A DNA stretch of 64,000 nt from Shewanella carassii (GTDB taxonomy: Bacteria; Pseudomonadota; Gammaproteobacteria; Enterobacterales; Shewanellaceae). The translations under genes and the position numbers were made by a program. Within the stretch, counting starts at the first letter, position 1; the number at the start of each line of letters is the position of its first letter. Shown in pieces: positions 26,300-34,749 of the stretch. The notes under the pieces are model-generated. The model saw nothing but the letters and a program-made list of their open reading frames with translations, made no database searches and was not told the origin of the DNA. The DNA lies in contig NZ_NGVS01000031.1 in assembly GCF_002777975.1 (NCBI RefSeq), positions 563 through 64,562 on the forward strand, written 5' to 3'.

Positions 26300-28003
26300 T
26301 CAGAACAGGAAGTAACGCTGGGTCATGGGCAACTCAGTGGCCGGTTCACACACCAGCGGCATACCATCGGCCTTGACCTCATAGGTTTGGGAATCCAGTT
26401 GGATCTCCGGGGTATAGTCGTTATGCAGCATCTGTTTTTTACTTATGTTGCGACAGCCCCTCACTTCACCTATGCGACTCTTGAGCCCCAACTTACCTGG
26501 TATATCCGCTGCGATGGCCGCTTTGGACAGAAACAGCATGGAGCTGCTGTGCAGCGCCTGGCCAAAACAGGCATACATGGGGCGATAGTGCACGGGTTGC
26601 GGGGTGGGGATGGCTGCATTAATGTCGCCCATAGGGGCATAGGCTGTCAGGCCACACTTGAGCACCAGCGCAGGTTTAACCCCGAAAAATGCCGGATCCC
26701 AGAGCACGATATCGGCCAATTTGCCCGGCTCTATCGAACCCACCTCATGGGCTATGCCATGGGCGATCGCCGGGTTGATGGTGTACTTGGCCAGATAGCG
26801 TTTAATGCGCTGGTTGTCGTTGTGCTCCGTGTCTCCCGCCAGAGGCCCGCGCTGCAGCTTCATCTTGTGGGCACACTGCCAGGTACGCATTATCACTTCC
26901 CCGACCCGGCCCATGGCCTGGGAGTCGGAGGACATCACTGAGATGGCTCCGAGATCATGCAGTATGTCCTCGGCGGCTATGGTCTCACGGCGAATGCGCG
27001 ACTCGGCAAAGGCCACATCTTCGGCAATGGCCGGATCCAGGTGATGACAGACCATCAGCATATCCAAGTGCTCATCCACTGTGTTGACAGTGTAAGGCAT
27101 GGTGGGATTGGTAGAGGCCGGTAGAATATTGGCTTCTCCCACTGACTTGATCACATCCGGGGCATGGCCGCCACCGGCGCCTTCGGTGTGAAACACATGA
27201 ATGACCCGGCCATCGATCGCCTTAATGGTTTCTTCATAGAAACCGGCTTCGTTGAGTGTGTCCGAGTGAATGGCTACCTGCACATCCATCTCATCGGCCA
27301 CCTGCAGGCAATGATCTATGGCGGCTGGTGTAGCCCCCCAGTCCTCGTGGATCTTGAAGCCCATGGCTCCGGCCGCTATCTGTTCCCGCAGTGCTTCCTT
27401 ATTGCTGACATTGCCCTTGGCGAACAGGCCTATGTTGATTGGCAGTGAGTCCACGGCTTCCAGCATCCGGTGCATGTTCCAGATCCCTGGAGTGACTGTG
27501 GTGGCGTTACTGCCGGCCACAGGCCCTGTGCCGCCACCGATAAAAGTGGTGACGCCACTGACCAAACCTTCTTCGGCCTGTTGTGGGCAGATAAAGTGGA
27601 TATGGGTATCCACCCCACCGGCGGTGACCAGCTTGCCTTCACCGGCCACCACTTCGGTTGCCGGGCCAACCACTATGTTGACACCATCCTGCACATCCGG
27701 GTTACCGGCCTTGCCTATGGCCTGAATGCGGCCGTCTTTAATGCCTATGTCTGCCTTGACTATGCCCCAGTAATCCAAGATCAGGGCGTTGGTGATCACC
27801 AAGTCGACACAGTCGGCCGCCAGTGCCTGGCTCTGACCCATGCCATCGCGGATCACCTTGCCGCCACCGAACTTGACCTCTTCGCCATAACGGCAGTAAT
27901 CCTGCTCTACTTCGAGGAAGAGCTCAGTGTCGGCCAGCCGTACTCGGTCGCCCTTGGTTGGGCCATACATGTCGGCGTAGGCCCGTCGTGATAACTTGCT
28001 CAT
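26300..28003 (-). CDS. ureC: Urease alpha (catalytic) subunit UreC
   Basis: UreC hydrolyses urea to ammonia and carbamate at a dinickel site in the cytoplasm. The 567-residue protein, the usual length, shows the nickel ligands in [12 protein letters not shown], the carbamylated lysine region [37 protein letters not shown] and the flap cysteine in MLMVCHHLD. All catalytic residues appear intact. It overlaps ureB by 4 bp (ATGA). Confidence 0.98.
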   Translation of the reverse strand: MSKLSRRAYADMYGPTKGDRVRLADTELFLEVEQDYCRYGEEVKFGGGKVIRDGMGQSQALAADCVDLVITNALILDYWGIVKADIGIKDGRIQAIGKAGNPDVQDGVNIVVGPATEVVAGEGKLVTAGGVDTHIHFICPQQAEEGLVSGVTTFIGGGTGPVAGSNATTVTPGIWNMHRMLEAVDSLPINIGLFAKGNVSNKEALREQIAAGAMGFKIHEDWGATPAAIDHCLQVADEMDVQVAIHSDTLNEAGFYEETIKAIDGRVIHVFHTEGAGGGHAPDVIKSVGEANILPASTNPTMPYTVNTVDEHLDMLMVCHHLDPAIAEDVAFAESRIRRETIAAEDILHDLGAISVMSSDSQAMGRVGEVIMRTWQCAHKMKLQRGPLAGDTEHNDNQRIKRYLAKYTINPAIAHGIAHEVGSIEPGKLADIVLWDPAFFGVKPALVLKCGLTAYAPMGDINAAIPTPQPVHYRPMYACFGQALHSSSMLFLSKAAIAADIPGKLGLKSRIGEVRGCRNISKKQMLHNDYTPEIQLDSQTYEVKADGMPLVCEPATELPMTQRYFLF

Positions 28004-28320
28004 TTTGCCTCCAGTGCGCCCATGATGGCGCCGCGAAAACCATAGATGGCCCGGCGACCGCCAAAGGGCACCAGCTCCACGGTTCTTTGCTGGCCGGGCT
28101 CGAAACGGATCGCCATGCCAGCCGGAATATTTAGCCTTAACCCCTTGGTTTGCTCGCGCTCGAACGCCAGTTGGGGGTTGACCTCGTAAAAGTGGAAATG
28201 CGAGCCGACCTGAATTGGCCTGTCGCCCAGATTAGCCACCGAAATTTTCAACTTGGGCAGGCCAGTATTGATTTCAATGTCGCCCAGAGCCTCATTGAGG
28301 CGGTATTCGCCCGGGATCAT
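28000..28320 (-). CDS. ureB: Urease beta subunit UreB
   Basis: The structural subunit has 106 residues and begins [18 protein letters not shown]. It contains the family motif [18 protein letters not shown] and ends in a short GFRGAIMG segment. It overlaps ureC by 4 bp and follows ureA by 13 bp. Confidence 0.97.
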   Translation of the reverse strand: MIPGEYRLNEALGDIEINTGLPKLKISVANLGDRPIQVGSHFHFYEVNPQLAFEREQTKGLRLNIPAGMAIRFEPGQQRTVELVPFGGRRAIYGFRGAIMGALEAK

Positions 28321-28333
28321 CCGCTGCCTCCAA

Positions 28334-28636
28334 TTAGATTATCGGTTCGTGGATCGACACCAACTTGGTGCCATCGGGGAAGGTGCATTCCACCTGAATG
28401 TCGCTGATCATCTCGGGGACGCCCTCCATCACATCCTCGGCACTGAGTATGGTGCGGCCGTAGTTCATCAATTCGGCCACCGTCTTGCCGTCGCGGGCCC
28501 GCTCCATGATTTCACAGGAGATCAGGGCTACCGCTTCCGGGTAGTTCAGCTTCAGGCCACGGGCCCGGCGACGTTCAGCCACCAGCCCGGCGGTGAACAA
28601 CAACAGTTTGTCTTTTTCTCTTGGGGTCAATTCCAT
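28334..28636 (-). CDS. ureA: Urease gamma subunit UreA
   Basis: The structural subunit has 100 residues, the standard length, with [20 protein letters not shown] at its start, [11 protein letters not shown] and [14 protein letters not shown] at its end. ureA, ureB and ureC are separate genes, as in most bacteria other than Helicobacter. Confidence 0.97.
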   Translation of the reverse strand: MELTPREKDKLLLFTAGLVAERRRARGLKLNYPEAVALISCEIMERARDGKTVAELMNYGRTILSAEDVMEGVPEMISDIQVECTFPDGTKLVSIHEPII

Positions 28637-28651
28637 CTTCTGGTCTCGCTA

Positions 28652-29530
28652 TCAGGTCGCCCAAATCCTTGGCGGCTGCGGCAGAAGTCCGTGCCAGTGT
28701 TGGTGGATCTGTTGCCAGACGGCAATCAAGGCCGTCATCAGCACTTCGGTTTGGTGTCCCAGCAAACGGATACAAAGAATGCCGTCTACCAGGGTGGCAC
28801 CGTATTCAAAGTCGTTTGTGCCTGCGGCGAAGGTCGTCAATGCCTGGCGTACCAACGCCAGCAACTGCGCATCGGCGGGGAAAACGTAGCAGTTGCCCTG
28901 CATGGGATAGGTTTGCAATCCCGCCAACTGCTCTGGGTTGCCGGCCTGCTGCACCAACAGGCCTTCGGACAGGCGCAGCTCGCCATCCAGATAAATTTGG
29001 CTGCGGCCGCGAATATCGCCATGGCTGAAGCATTCCTTGAGCACAGGGCGACCGAAGCAGAGCATCTCCCAGCCGATGAAGCGTGCACCTGTGACCAGCT
29101 CTATGCGGGTTTCCAGGCGGGCACAGGCACCGGGGAAAAACAGGGTTTCCTGGGGCAGCCATTCCAGCAGGGCGCCATCGGCCACTTGCAGTTGCAGTTG
29201 CTGAGCCGCATATTGGCCGCCGCTGCGGTAAAACTTACCGGCGCCCGGAGTGGTTACCAGGCTGTGGGCACCGCTGTCGGCGGCGATAATAATTTGCAGC
29301 TGGTCGCCGCCGACTACACCGCCCGGTGGATGTAATAGATAGGTGTGGCAGACCCCGGCTTCGGCCTGAAACGGGCGTTGCACCAGCAAGGGACCAAATT
29401 GTTCCCTTTGCAGCAGCCGGGTTTGCCCCCGTCTGGGGCCATAGCGCAGATAGAGTCGGGCACGCCAGTTGGCATGCGTTACAGGAATTACAGACACACT
29501 TACCCCTGCCCAGGAATTGTCAAAAGGCAT
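28652..29530 (-). CDS. ureD: Urease accessory protein UreD (UreH)
   Basis: UreD docks on apo-urease and recruits UreF and UreG during nickel insertion. The 292-residue protein shows family segments RLLQREQFGPLLVQRPF, LLHPPGGVVGGDQLQI, TPGAGKFYRS and FIGWEMLCFGRP. ATG 29530 lacks a clear ribosome site; an internal GTG with AGGGG nearby (about 29500) is a possible alternative. It is the first gene of the urease operon; the 182 bp upstream contain the promoter region, in which only a small GGCGAC-AAGA-GTCGCC hairpin (29667-29682) is evident. Confidence 0.93.
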   Translation of the reverse strand: MPFDNSWAGVSVSVIPVTHANWRARLYLRYGPRRGQTRLLQREQFGPLLVQRPFQAEAGVCHTYLLHPPGGVVGGDQLQIIIAADSGAHSLVTTPGAGKFYRSGGQYAAQQLQLQVADGALLEWLPQETLFFPGACARLETRIELVTGARFIGWEMLCFGRPVLKECFSHGDIRGRSQIYLDGELRLSEGLLVQQAGNPEQLAGLQTYPMQGNCYVFPADAQLLALVRQALTTFAAGTNDFEYGATLVDGILCIRLLGHQTEVLMTALIAVWQQIHQHWHGLLPQPPRIWAT

Positions 29531-29712
29531 CTAGTTGTTTGAAAGTTGGACTCGATTTCGATCAGTTCGGCGTCGACCACGCCCTGGATGCACCGCAGAA
29601 AACTAAGCGGTAGGGCGAAGAGAGAAAGGTCGACGGACGCCGGAGATCATAGGAGCTGTCAAGCATGGCGACAAGAGTCGCCCAAGCGAATTCATTTCGT
29701 TATCTGCTCATT

Positions 29713-30615
29713 TTATTTCGCAGTTGTTGTTTCCGGAGGTTCTGCCAGCACCAGTGATGGACGTCTGTGCCCAGGTGAGCCGCTATCCTTGAGGGCAAAC
29801 AGCGCCAGAATGTCGTTGCCGCTGCGGGAATGACTGCGAAACTGCAGTGGGGTCATTCCCTGATGCTGCTTGAACTTGTCGCAGAAATAGGCCGGGCTGT
29901 GAAACCCGGACAGCTTGCTGACCCGGCTGACCGGGAAGTCGGTGAAGGTCAAATAGTTGAGAGCCACCCCCATGCGCACTTCCAGCAATAACTTACTGAA
30001 ACTGTAGCCTTCCTGTTGCAAGTGACGCCTGAGTGTGGCCGGGCTGGTATACAGACGGGCGGCGACTTGTTCCAGGGTCCATTTATGACCGGGATCTGTC
30101 ATGATCAGGCGTGCCAGCGCTCTTTCCCTGGGTTCGTCATATTTGACTCTGAGGGTATTGAACAGATCGACTCCGGCGGCCAGTATCGCCTTGAGGATAA
30201 AATACTGACATTGGCGTAGCAGACAGGGGGCCTGGGGGGTTGGGCTCACCAGTTCATGGGTGAGCCGCAGCAGTTCAAAGTTGTCTCTGGCGGCATCCGG
30301 CGTATTCAGGGCGTAGCGGCGATAGTGACCATCTGTCTGACACTGGCCTGGCAGATAGTCGACGGCCAACTCTTCCAGCAAAGTTTCATCCAGCGTCAGC
30401 GTTTGTAGCGTCAGCGGTTGCTGCGCCGCTTCTATATGACAGGAGATGTGGGCAAAACGGGGAATGATCAGCAGAGTATCCTGGTTCACGTTCAGTCGCT
30501 CACCATTGATACTGACCCAGCCATGAGCGGAGTGCAGACGCACCAAAAGCGCGTTATCTATATAAAATTCGCGCAGTTCTAAATGTCTGGATGAGTCGAT
30601 ATGTCGGTATTGCAT
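29713..30615 (-). CDS. AraC-family transcription regulator, possible urease regulator (UreR-like)
   Basis: The 300-residue protein has an N-terminal sensory domain and a C-terminal AraC DNA-binding domain. The first helix-turn-helix is near WTLEQVAARLYTSPATLRRH, the second near FPVSRVSKLSGFHSPAYFCD, followed by FKQHQGMTPLQFR. A Ser/Pro-rich tail follows. It lies just upstream of ureD on the same strand, so it may respond to urea and activate ureDABCEFG like UreR of Proteus and Providencia, although UreR is usually divergent from ureD. The regulator class is firm; the link to urease is inferred from position. Confidence 0.8.
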   Translation of the reverse strand: MQYRHIDSSRHLELREFYIDNALLVRLHSAHGWVSINGERLNVNQDTLLIIPRFAHISCHIEAAQQPLTLQTLTLDETLLEELAVDYLPGQCQTDGHYRRYALNTPDAARDNFELLRLTHELVSPTPQAPCLLRQCQYFILKAILAAGVDLFNTLRVKYDEPRERALARLIMTDPGHKWTLEQVAARLYTSPATLRRHLQQEGYSFSKLLLEVRMGVALNYLTFTDFPVSRVSKLSGFHSPAYFCDKFKQHQGMTPLQFRSHSRSGNDILALFALKDSGSPGHRRPSLVLAEPPETTTAK

Positions 30616-30703
30616 CGTGAGTCTTGCCCGGGATGAATGCCTGTATTATAACCTGAGCCGGCTTGTCACAAAGCCGGGCAGAATAAAATCCGCTCTCCAG
30701 GCT

Positions 30704-32641
30704 TCAGTCGCGGCTGTCTTTGGGGGCTTGAAACTCGGTCAGGCTCATATCGGCGTGCAGTACGGCTATCCGCTTGGGGGCGCCGTTTTCTGCCAGTTCC
30801 AGGAGGCCGATACCGCTTTGGTTGACCAGGCGCTTGCTGGGGGCTCCATTGGGGCGGCGGCCGCGGATCGACATGCGTTTGCGTTTGGTCAGCAGATTGA
30901 GCGGCGAGAAATGACCATAGAGCCAGCCGTTGAGCTTATCAAATACAGGCAGCAGCTTTTCCGGAAACTGATTTTTGATGCCGCTGGCGGTGATCTGGTA
31001 GATGTTGGGACTGGCACGGCGAAAGCGGATCCCTATGTCATAAGCAAAGGAGTAGTGCACATCGCCGGAGAGGATCACAAACTCCTGCGGGGTACGTCTG
31101 TGCATGAAGATCGACAGCAGGGCGTTGGCGGCGCCAGGGTGCGCCATCCAGTTTTCGGCATCCACCAGCAGCGAAGCTCCGATCAGGGTGGCCGTGCGCT
31201 GCACCGCCTCAATCAGCTTGACCCCGAAAATCGGTGCCGCCGACACTATGATGACCTTATCCTGCCCCAGCAGTGCCTGCTGCAGATCCATCAACGCCTC
31301 CCAATCCATCAATCCGGAAGGCTTGGCCAGGTTGGATTCGCTGCGCCAGCGGCGGGTACGGGTATCCAGTACCACCATTCTGGGCTGAGTATCCAGGGTG
31401 TAGTGCCAGTTTTCACACTTGAGCAGCTTGTCTATCAGGGCATCCTGGCGCTCGCTGTCGGCCAGATAGAGGCCGCTCAGCTCTTCGAAAAAGTCGGTAA
31501 ACCTCTTGGGTTGATTGCCAAGGGCCTGAAACAGGGTGTAACCCAGCAAGGCATTGCCTATGATGCGCTTGGAGAAGGCGTGACCATAGGCGGCCTCTTC
31601 CCAGCGGGCGGTCAGGTTCCAGTCGTCGGTGATGTCATGATCGTCGAAGATCATATAGGTGGGCAGATGCGCCAAAAGGCGCCTGACCTTGCTAAGGCCC
31701 GCCTTGAACTCCAACAGATGTTGCCACTGGGTCTGCCACTCCTGTGCCCGTTTGCCGGTCAGCCCGGGTAACTGCTGCGGCAGTTCCAGTTGCTGCCACA
31801 GTTCCGGTGACCAGATCAGCAGATACAGGGCAGTGACTTCGGCGAAGCTCAGCAGATGGTTTTCAGCCATCGAAGAGGTGAATATGGGGTGATTGATATA
31901 CCAGCGCCAGATGAAGGTTTTGCCCGGATATTGGGTACGGGGCAAGAGCTGTTTCGGCCTTTGGTAGAGAGAGTCTGGACCATAGTCTATCTGTGTCGAG
32001 TCCTTGAGCGGGGCGTCACTAAAGCTTTCCTGTTTCAGTCCCAGCAATGCGATTACCTGGGCAATGGCCACCAGGGTGGGGCCAGCCACATCATCGACAT
32101 AGAGCTGATCGCCGCTTAGCATCAACAGCGCCGGGCGCTCGGCCGGGGCATTGTTCTGTTCCAGCAGAGTATCGGCCGCCACCAGTGCATCGCCGCTGTG
32201 ATGATGCGGGTTGCGACAGGAGCCGTGCAGCAAACGATCCAGCCCGGGCTGCAGCACCAGTTCGGGAGTGGATTTGCCCGGATAACATAGGCCGTCGATA
32301 CCGGCGAACAGATACTTACCATCGGCATCTTCCAGGCTATAACCCACGGCTTGCCCTTGGGGCAGCAATCCGGGAACCTCCAGATGCAGCAGATACTGCC
32401 AGGCATGTTCGCCCAGTTGCACTCGGTGCACTTGTTCTTCATTCAGCGGTAAGGGCGCCGACTTGTGACTCAACTTAAGCGTCAATTTTGGGCTCAACGG
32501 TTTGCTGCTGACCCACCAGAGGGTGAAATGGTCCCGGTCGCAGTGACGCAATATCGGGCCGGCCAAGATCAGCGGCAAGGAAGAGGAAGTGGTCATCGGC
32601 GGATTTTGCAGCCTCTCAGGAATGAAAAAGGGTGAATCCAC
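30704..32641 (-). CDS. PhoD-like metallophosphatase
   Basis: The protein has 645 residues from GTG 32641, or 630 from ATG 32596; neither has a clear ribosome site. It has PhoD-type metal-binding motifs: HGSCRNPH, LMLSGDQLYVDD, MIFDDHDITDDWNL and, near the C-terminus, VILSGDVHYSFAYD. The family contains calcium/iron-dependent phosphodiesterases and alkaline phosphatases. Unlike classical PhoD no Tat or Sec signal is visible, so it is probably cytoplasmic and closer to the uncharacterised PhoD-like group. It is divergent from the regB-type gene. Confidence 0.8.
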   Translation of the reverse strand: MDSPFFIPERLQNPPMTTSSSLPLILAGPILRHCDRDHFTLWWVSSKPLSPKLTLKLSHKSAPLPLNEEQVHRVQLGEHAWQYLLHLEVPGLLPQGQAVGYSLEDADGKYLFAGIDGLCYPGKSTPELVLQPGLDRLLHGSCRNPHHHSGDALVAADTLLEQNNAPAERPALLMLSGDQLYVDDVAGPTLVAIAQVIALLGLKQESFSDAPLKDSTQIDYGPDSLYQRPKQLLPRTQYPGKTFIWRWYINHPIFTSSMAENHLLSFAEVTALYLLIWSPELWQQLELPQQLPGLTGKRAQEWQTQWQHLLEFKAGLSKVRRLLAHLPTYMIFDDHDITDDWNLTARWEEAAYGHAFSKRIIGNALLGYTLFQALGNQPKRFTDFFEELSGLYLADSERQDALIDKLLKCENWHYTLDTQPRMVVLDTRTRRWRSESNLAKPSGLMDWEALMDLQQALLGQDKVIIVSAAPIFGVKLIEAVQRTATLIGASLLVDAENWMAHPGAANALLSIFMHRRTPQEFVILSGDVHYSFAYDIGIRFRRASPNIYQITASGIKNQFPEKLLPVFDKLNGWLYGHFSPLNLLTKRKRMSIRGRRPNGAPSKRLVNQSGIGLLELAENGAPKRIAVLHADMSLTEFQAPKDSRD

Positions 32642-32809
32642 AGGGTAAACAAGTGCTTTGGCTTTGAAAAGCCCCTAGAATGTGAAGCCTTGTTAATGTG
32701 TTGCAAAAATGTCAATGGCAGGTGTTTCCAATTTTGAGTCTTGGAATTTCAAGGCGGGCTTACCATGGATGCCGGTCTGATACTTTTGCCAGATTGGGAT
32801 GAGTGATTC

Positions 32810-34102
32810 ATGAAAAAAGTGTTGCTGGGGATGGATGGGCTGTTTGGCCGAACCGGCGGCCTGGCGGCGGCGGATCAGCTGGCGTTGCTGAGAGGATTAG
32901 GGCTGATATTGCAGCTGGGGCTGACTCTGTTTGGCAGTGATGCCTTTGGCCTGACGCCACAACCCGAACCCTTGACGTGGATCCTGGGGCTTGAAAGCGC
33001 CTATCTGGCCCTGACCCTGTGGCTGCGCCATCCCCTCTATCGTCAGAGTGCCGGTATCTTCATCGCCCTGTTGCTGGATACCCTGTTCTGGATCTCCTGG
33101 TTATGGTTTTCCGGTGGCGCCACCAATGCCTTTATTTCGTTGTTGCTGGTGCCGATTGCGCTGGCGGCGGTCACCTTACCCGCCTGGGGCAGTTGGAGCC
33201 TGGCGGCGCTGTCGACCCTGGCCTATAGCCTGATGATCTTAAGCCTGCCGGAAGGTCATGTGCGCCATCACGGCATGGATATGAGCTCACACTTTCTGGG
33301 GATGTGGCTCAATTTTGTGGTGTCGGCATTGGTGTTGACTACCAGTGTCGCCTTGATAAGCCGCCGTCTGCGGCGTCAGGATACTGAGCTCGGTTGGCTG
33401 AGGGAAAATCAGCTGCGGCAAGAACAGCTGTTGGCGCTGGGCACGGCTTCGGCGCAGATGGCACACCAGTTGGCGACTCCACTAGCCAGTCTCAGATTAT
33501 TGTTGGACGAAGTCATGGAAGAGGGCGCAGATAGGGAGGCACTCGAACAGATGGGCCAGGCTCTGGCCCGCTGTGAGGTTACACTCAATGAGCTTCGGAA
33601 TGCCACTGAATCGATTCGAGAGCGCCGTCGTCAGCTCATCAGTTTAGATGACCTGGGACACAACATGCGCCAACAGCTGATGCTGCTGATGCCCGAGGTG
33701 GATTTTAGCCTTACCCTGCCCGCTGGCCTGACTGAACGTGAAATTATCACAGATGCCAGCTTGTTACCGGCTTTACTGGCGCTGGTGGATAACGCCGCCA
33801 AGGCTAGCCTCGGTAATATCAATGTACCTAAAGTTGAAATCGGTTTTGAAGCTGCCACTGAGACCCAACTGGAGATCCGCATCAAGGATTATGGTCGCGG
33901 CATAGAGGCGCATCTCTTGGGGGAACTCGGGCTGATGCCGGTGGCGAGCCGCACCGGCATGGGGGTTGCCGTACTATTGAGCCACGCCAGCCTAGAAAGG
34001 TTAGGTGGTCAATTGATCCTCCAAAACGGCCCCCAGGGTTGTGAAGCGCGCGTCAGTCTGCCCTTACAGCCTCTCGCTGCCACTGTGGGAAAACCGGCAT
34101 GA
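32810..34102 (+). CDS. regB: Redox-sensing histidine kinase, RegB/PrrB family
   Basis: The 430-residue kinase has about six N-terminal membrane segments (20-190) and a C-terminal kinase core. GGATNAF (about 101-107) occupies the place of the quinone-sensing GGxxNPF box, with Ala instead of Pro. The phosphorylation site reads AHQLATPLASL, where RegB proteins usually have HELGTP, so the acidic residue after the His is Gln here. A cysteine in ALARCEVTL matches the redox-active Cys of RegB. ATP-binding boxes are present (VDNAAKAS, DYGRGI, GMGVAV). It overlaps the regulator gene by 4 bp (ATGA). Confidence 0.85.
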   Translation: MKKVLLGMDGLFGRTGGLAAADQLALLRGLGLILQLGLTLFGSDAFGLTPQPEPLTWILGLESAYLALTLWLRHPLYRQSAGIFIALLLDTLFWISWLWFSGGATNAFISLLLVPIALAAVTLPAWGSWSLAALSTLAYSLMILSLPEGHVRHHGMDMSSHFLGMWLNFVVSALVLTTSVALISRRLRRQDTELGWLRENQLRQEQLLALGTASAQMAHQLATPLASLRLLLDEVMEEGADREALEQMGQALARCEVTLNELRNATESIRERRRQLISLDDLGHNMRQQLMLLMPEVDFSLTLPAGLTEREIITDASLLPALLALVDNAAKASLGNINVPKVEIGFEAATETQLEIRIKDYGRGIEAHLLGELGLMPVASRTGMGVAVLLSHASLERLGGQLILQNGPQGCEARVSLPLQPLAATVGKPA

Positions 34103-34629
34103 AGCGACTGTTGATCATTGAAGATGACTTGGCATTGGCTGCCATTTTGAAACGGCGCATGCAGAGGTACGGTTTTGAATGCTGCCATGCCGAAGAGGCC
34201 AGTCAAGCGTTGCTCAGCGCCCGCAGTTGGCAGCCGAGCCATGTATTGCTGGATATGAAGTTGGCGCAAAGCAATGGCCTAAATCTGATTGTGCCGCTGC
34301 GAGCCAGCCTGCCCAAGGCCTGTATCGTGCTGCTCACAGGCTTTGCCAGTATCGCCACTGCGGTAGAGGCGGTCAAACTGGGGGCCGATAACTATCTGGC
34401 CAAGCCGGCCGATACCCAGACCCTTCTGGCGGCGCTTCATGTCGACCCCGAGCCTAACATTGTCCAGCCGTTGCCGGACGAAACCCCGTTACACCCCAAG
34501 CGGTTGGAGTGGGAACACATTCAGCAGGTACTCAATGCTAATAAGGGGAATGTTTCGGCCACCGCTCGCCAGTTGGGGATGCACAGACGTACTTTGCAAC
34601 GCAAGTTGGCCAAGAAACCTGTTGCCTAA
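34099..34629 (+). CDS. regA: Response regulator, RegA/PrrA/ActR family
   Basis: The 176-residue protein has a receiver domain with the acidic pair EDD (about 8-10), phospho-acceptor Asp in VLLDMKLAQSNG, TGFAS and the conserved Lys in YLAKPAD. A Pro-rich linker leads to a Fis-type helix-turn-helix (NVSATARQLGMHRRTLQRKL), as in RegA. With the overlapping kinase it should control redox-responsive genes; in other proteobacteria these include hydrogenase and respiratory genes. A terminator hairpin begins at its stop codon. Confidence 0.9.
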   Translation: MKRLLIIEDDLALAAILKRRMQRYGFECCHAEEASQALLSARSWQPSHVLLDMKLAQSNGLNLIVPLRASLPKACIVLLTGFASIATAVEAVKLGADNYLAKPADTQTLLAALHVDPEPNIVQPLPDETPLHPKRLEWEHIQQVLNANKGNVSATARQLGMHRRTLQRKLAKKPVA

Positions 34630-34665
34630 AAAAATCCCGGCCTTTCGAGACGAGAAAAGGCCGGG
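34628..34665 (-). terminator. Terminator for the TonB receptor gene
   Basis: CCCGGCCTTT (34636-34645) pairs with AAAGGCCGGG (34656-34665). On the minus strand the stem is followed by a run of seven T (34628-34634), so it terminates the receptor gene; on the plus strand no T-run follows. Confidence 0.75.
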
Positions 34666-34749
34666 CAGGTTCAATAGCAGTGGATATCTCTAAGGCCTGC
34701 GGGAGCACGAAGAGGATGAACCCGGAAGTGGGCGTCAGTCAGGACTCCC

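Noticed and set aside
28253..29335. 360-codon open frame antisense to ureA and ureD
   Set aside because: It lies opposite three genes with firm urease motifs and shows no family features.
29543..29554. 12-mer aaagttggactc shared with 62532-62543
   Set aside because: A single short match between unrelated leaders; it could be chance and has no palindromic structure.
30617..31771. Long open frame (384 codons) on the plus strand opposite the PhoD-like gene
   Set aside because: It is wholly antisense to a protein with clear PhoD motifs, has no recognisable domain and arises from high GC at the third codon position.
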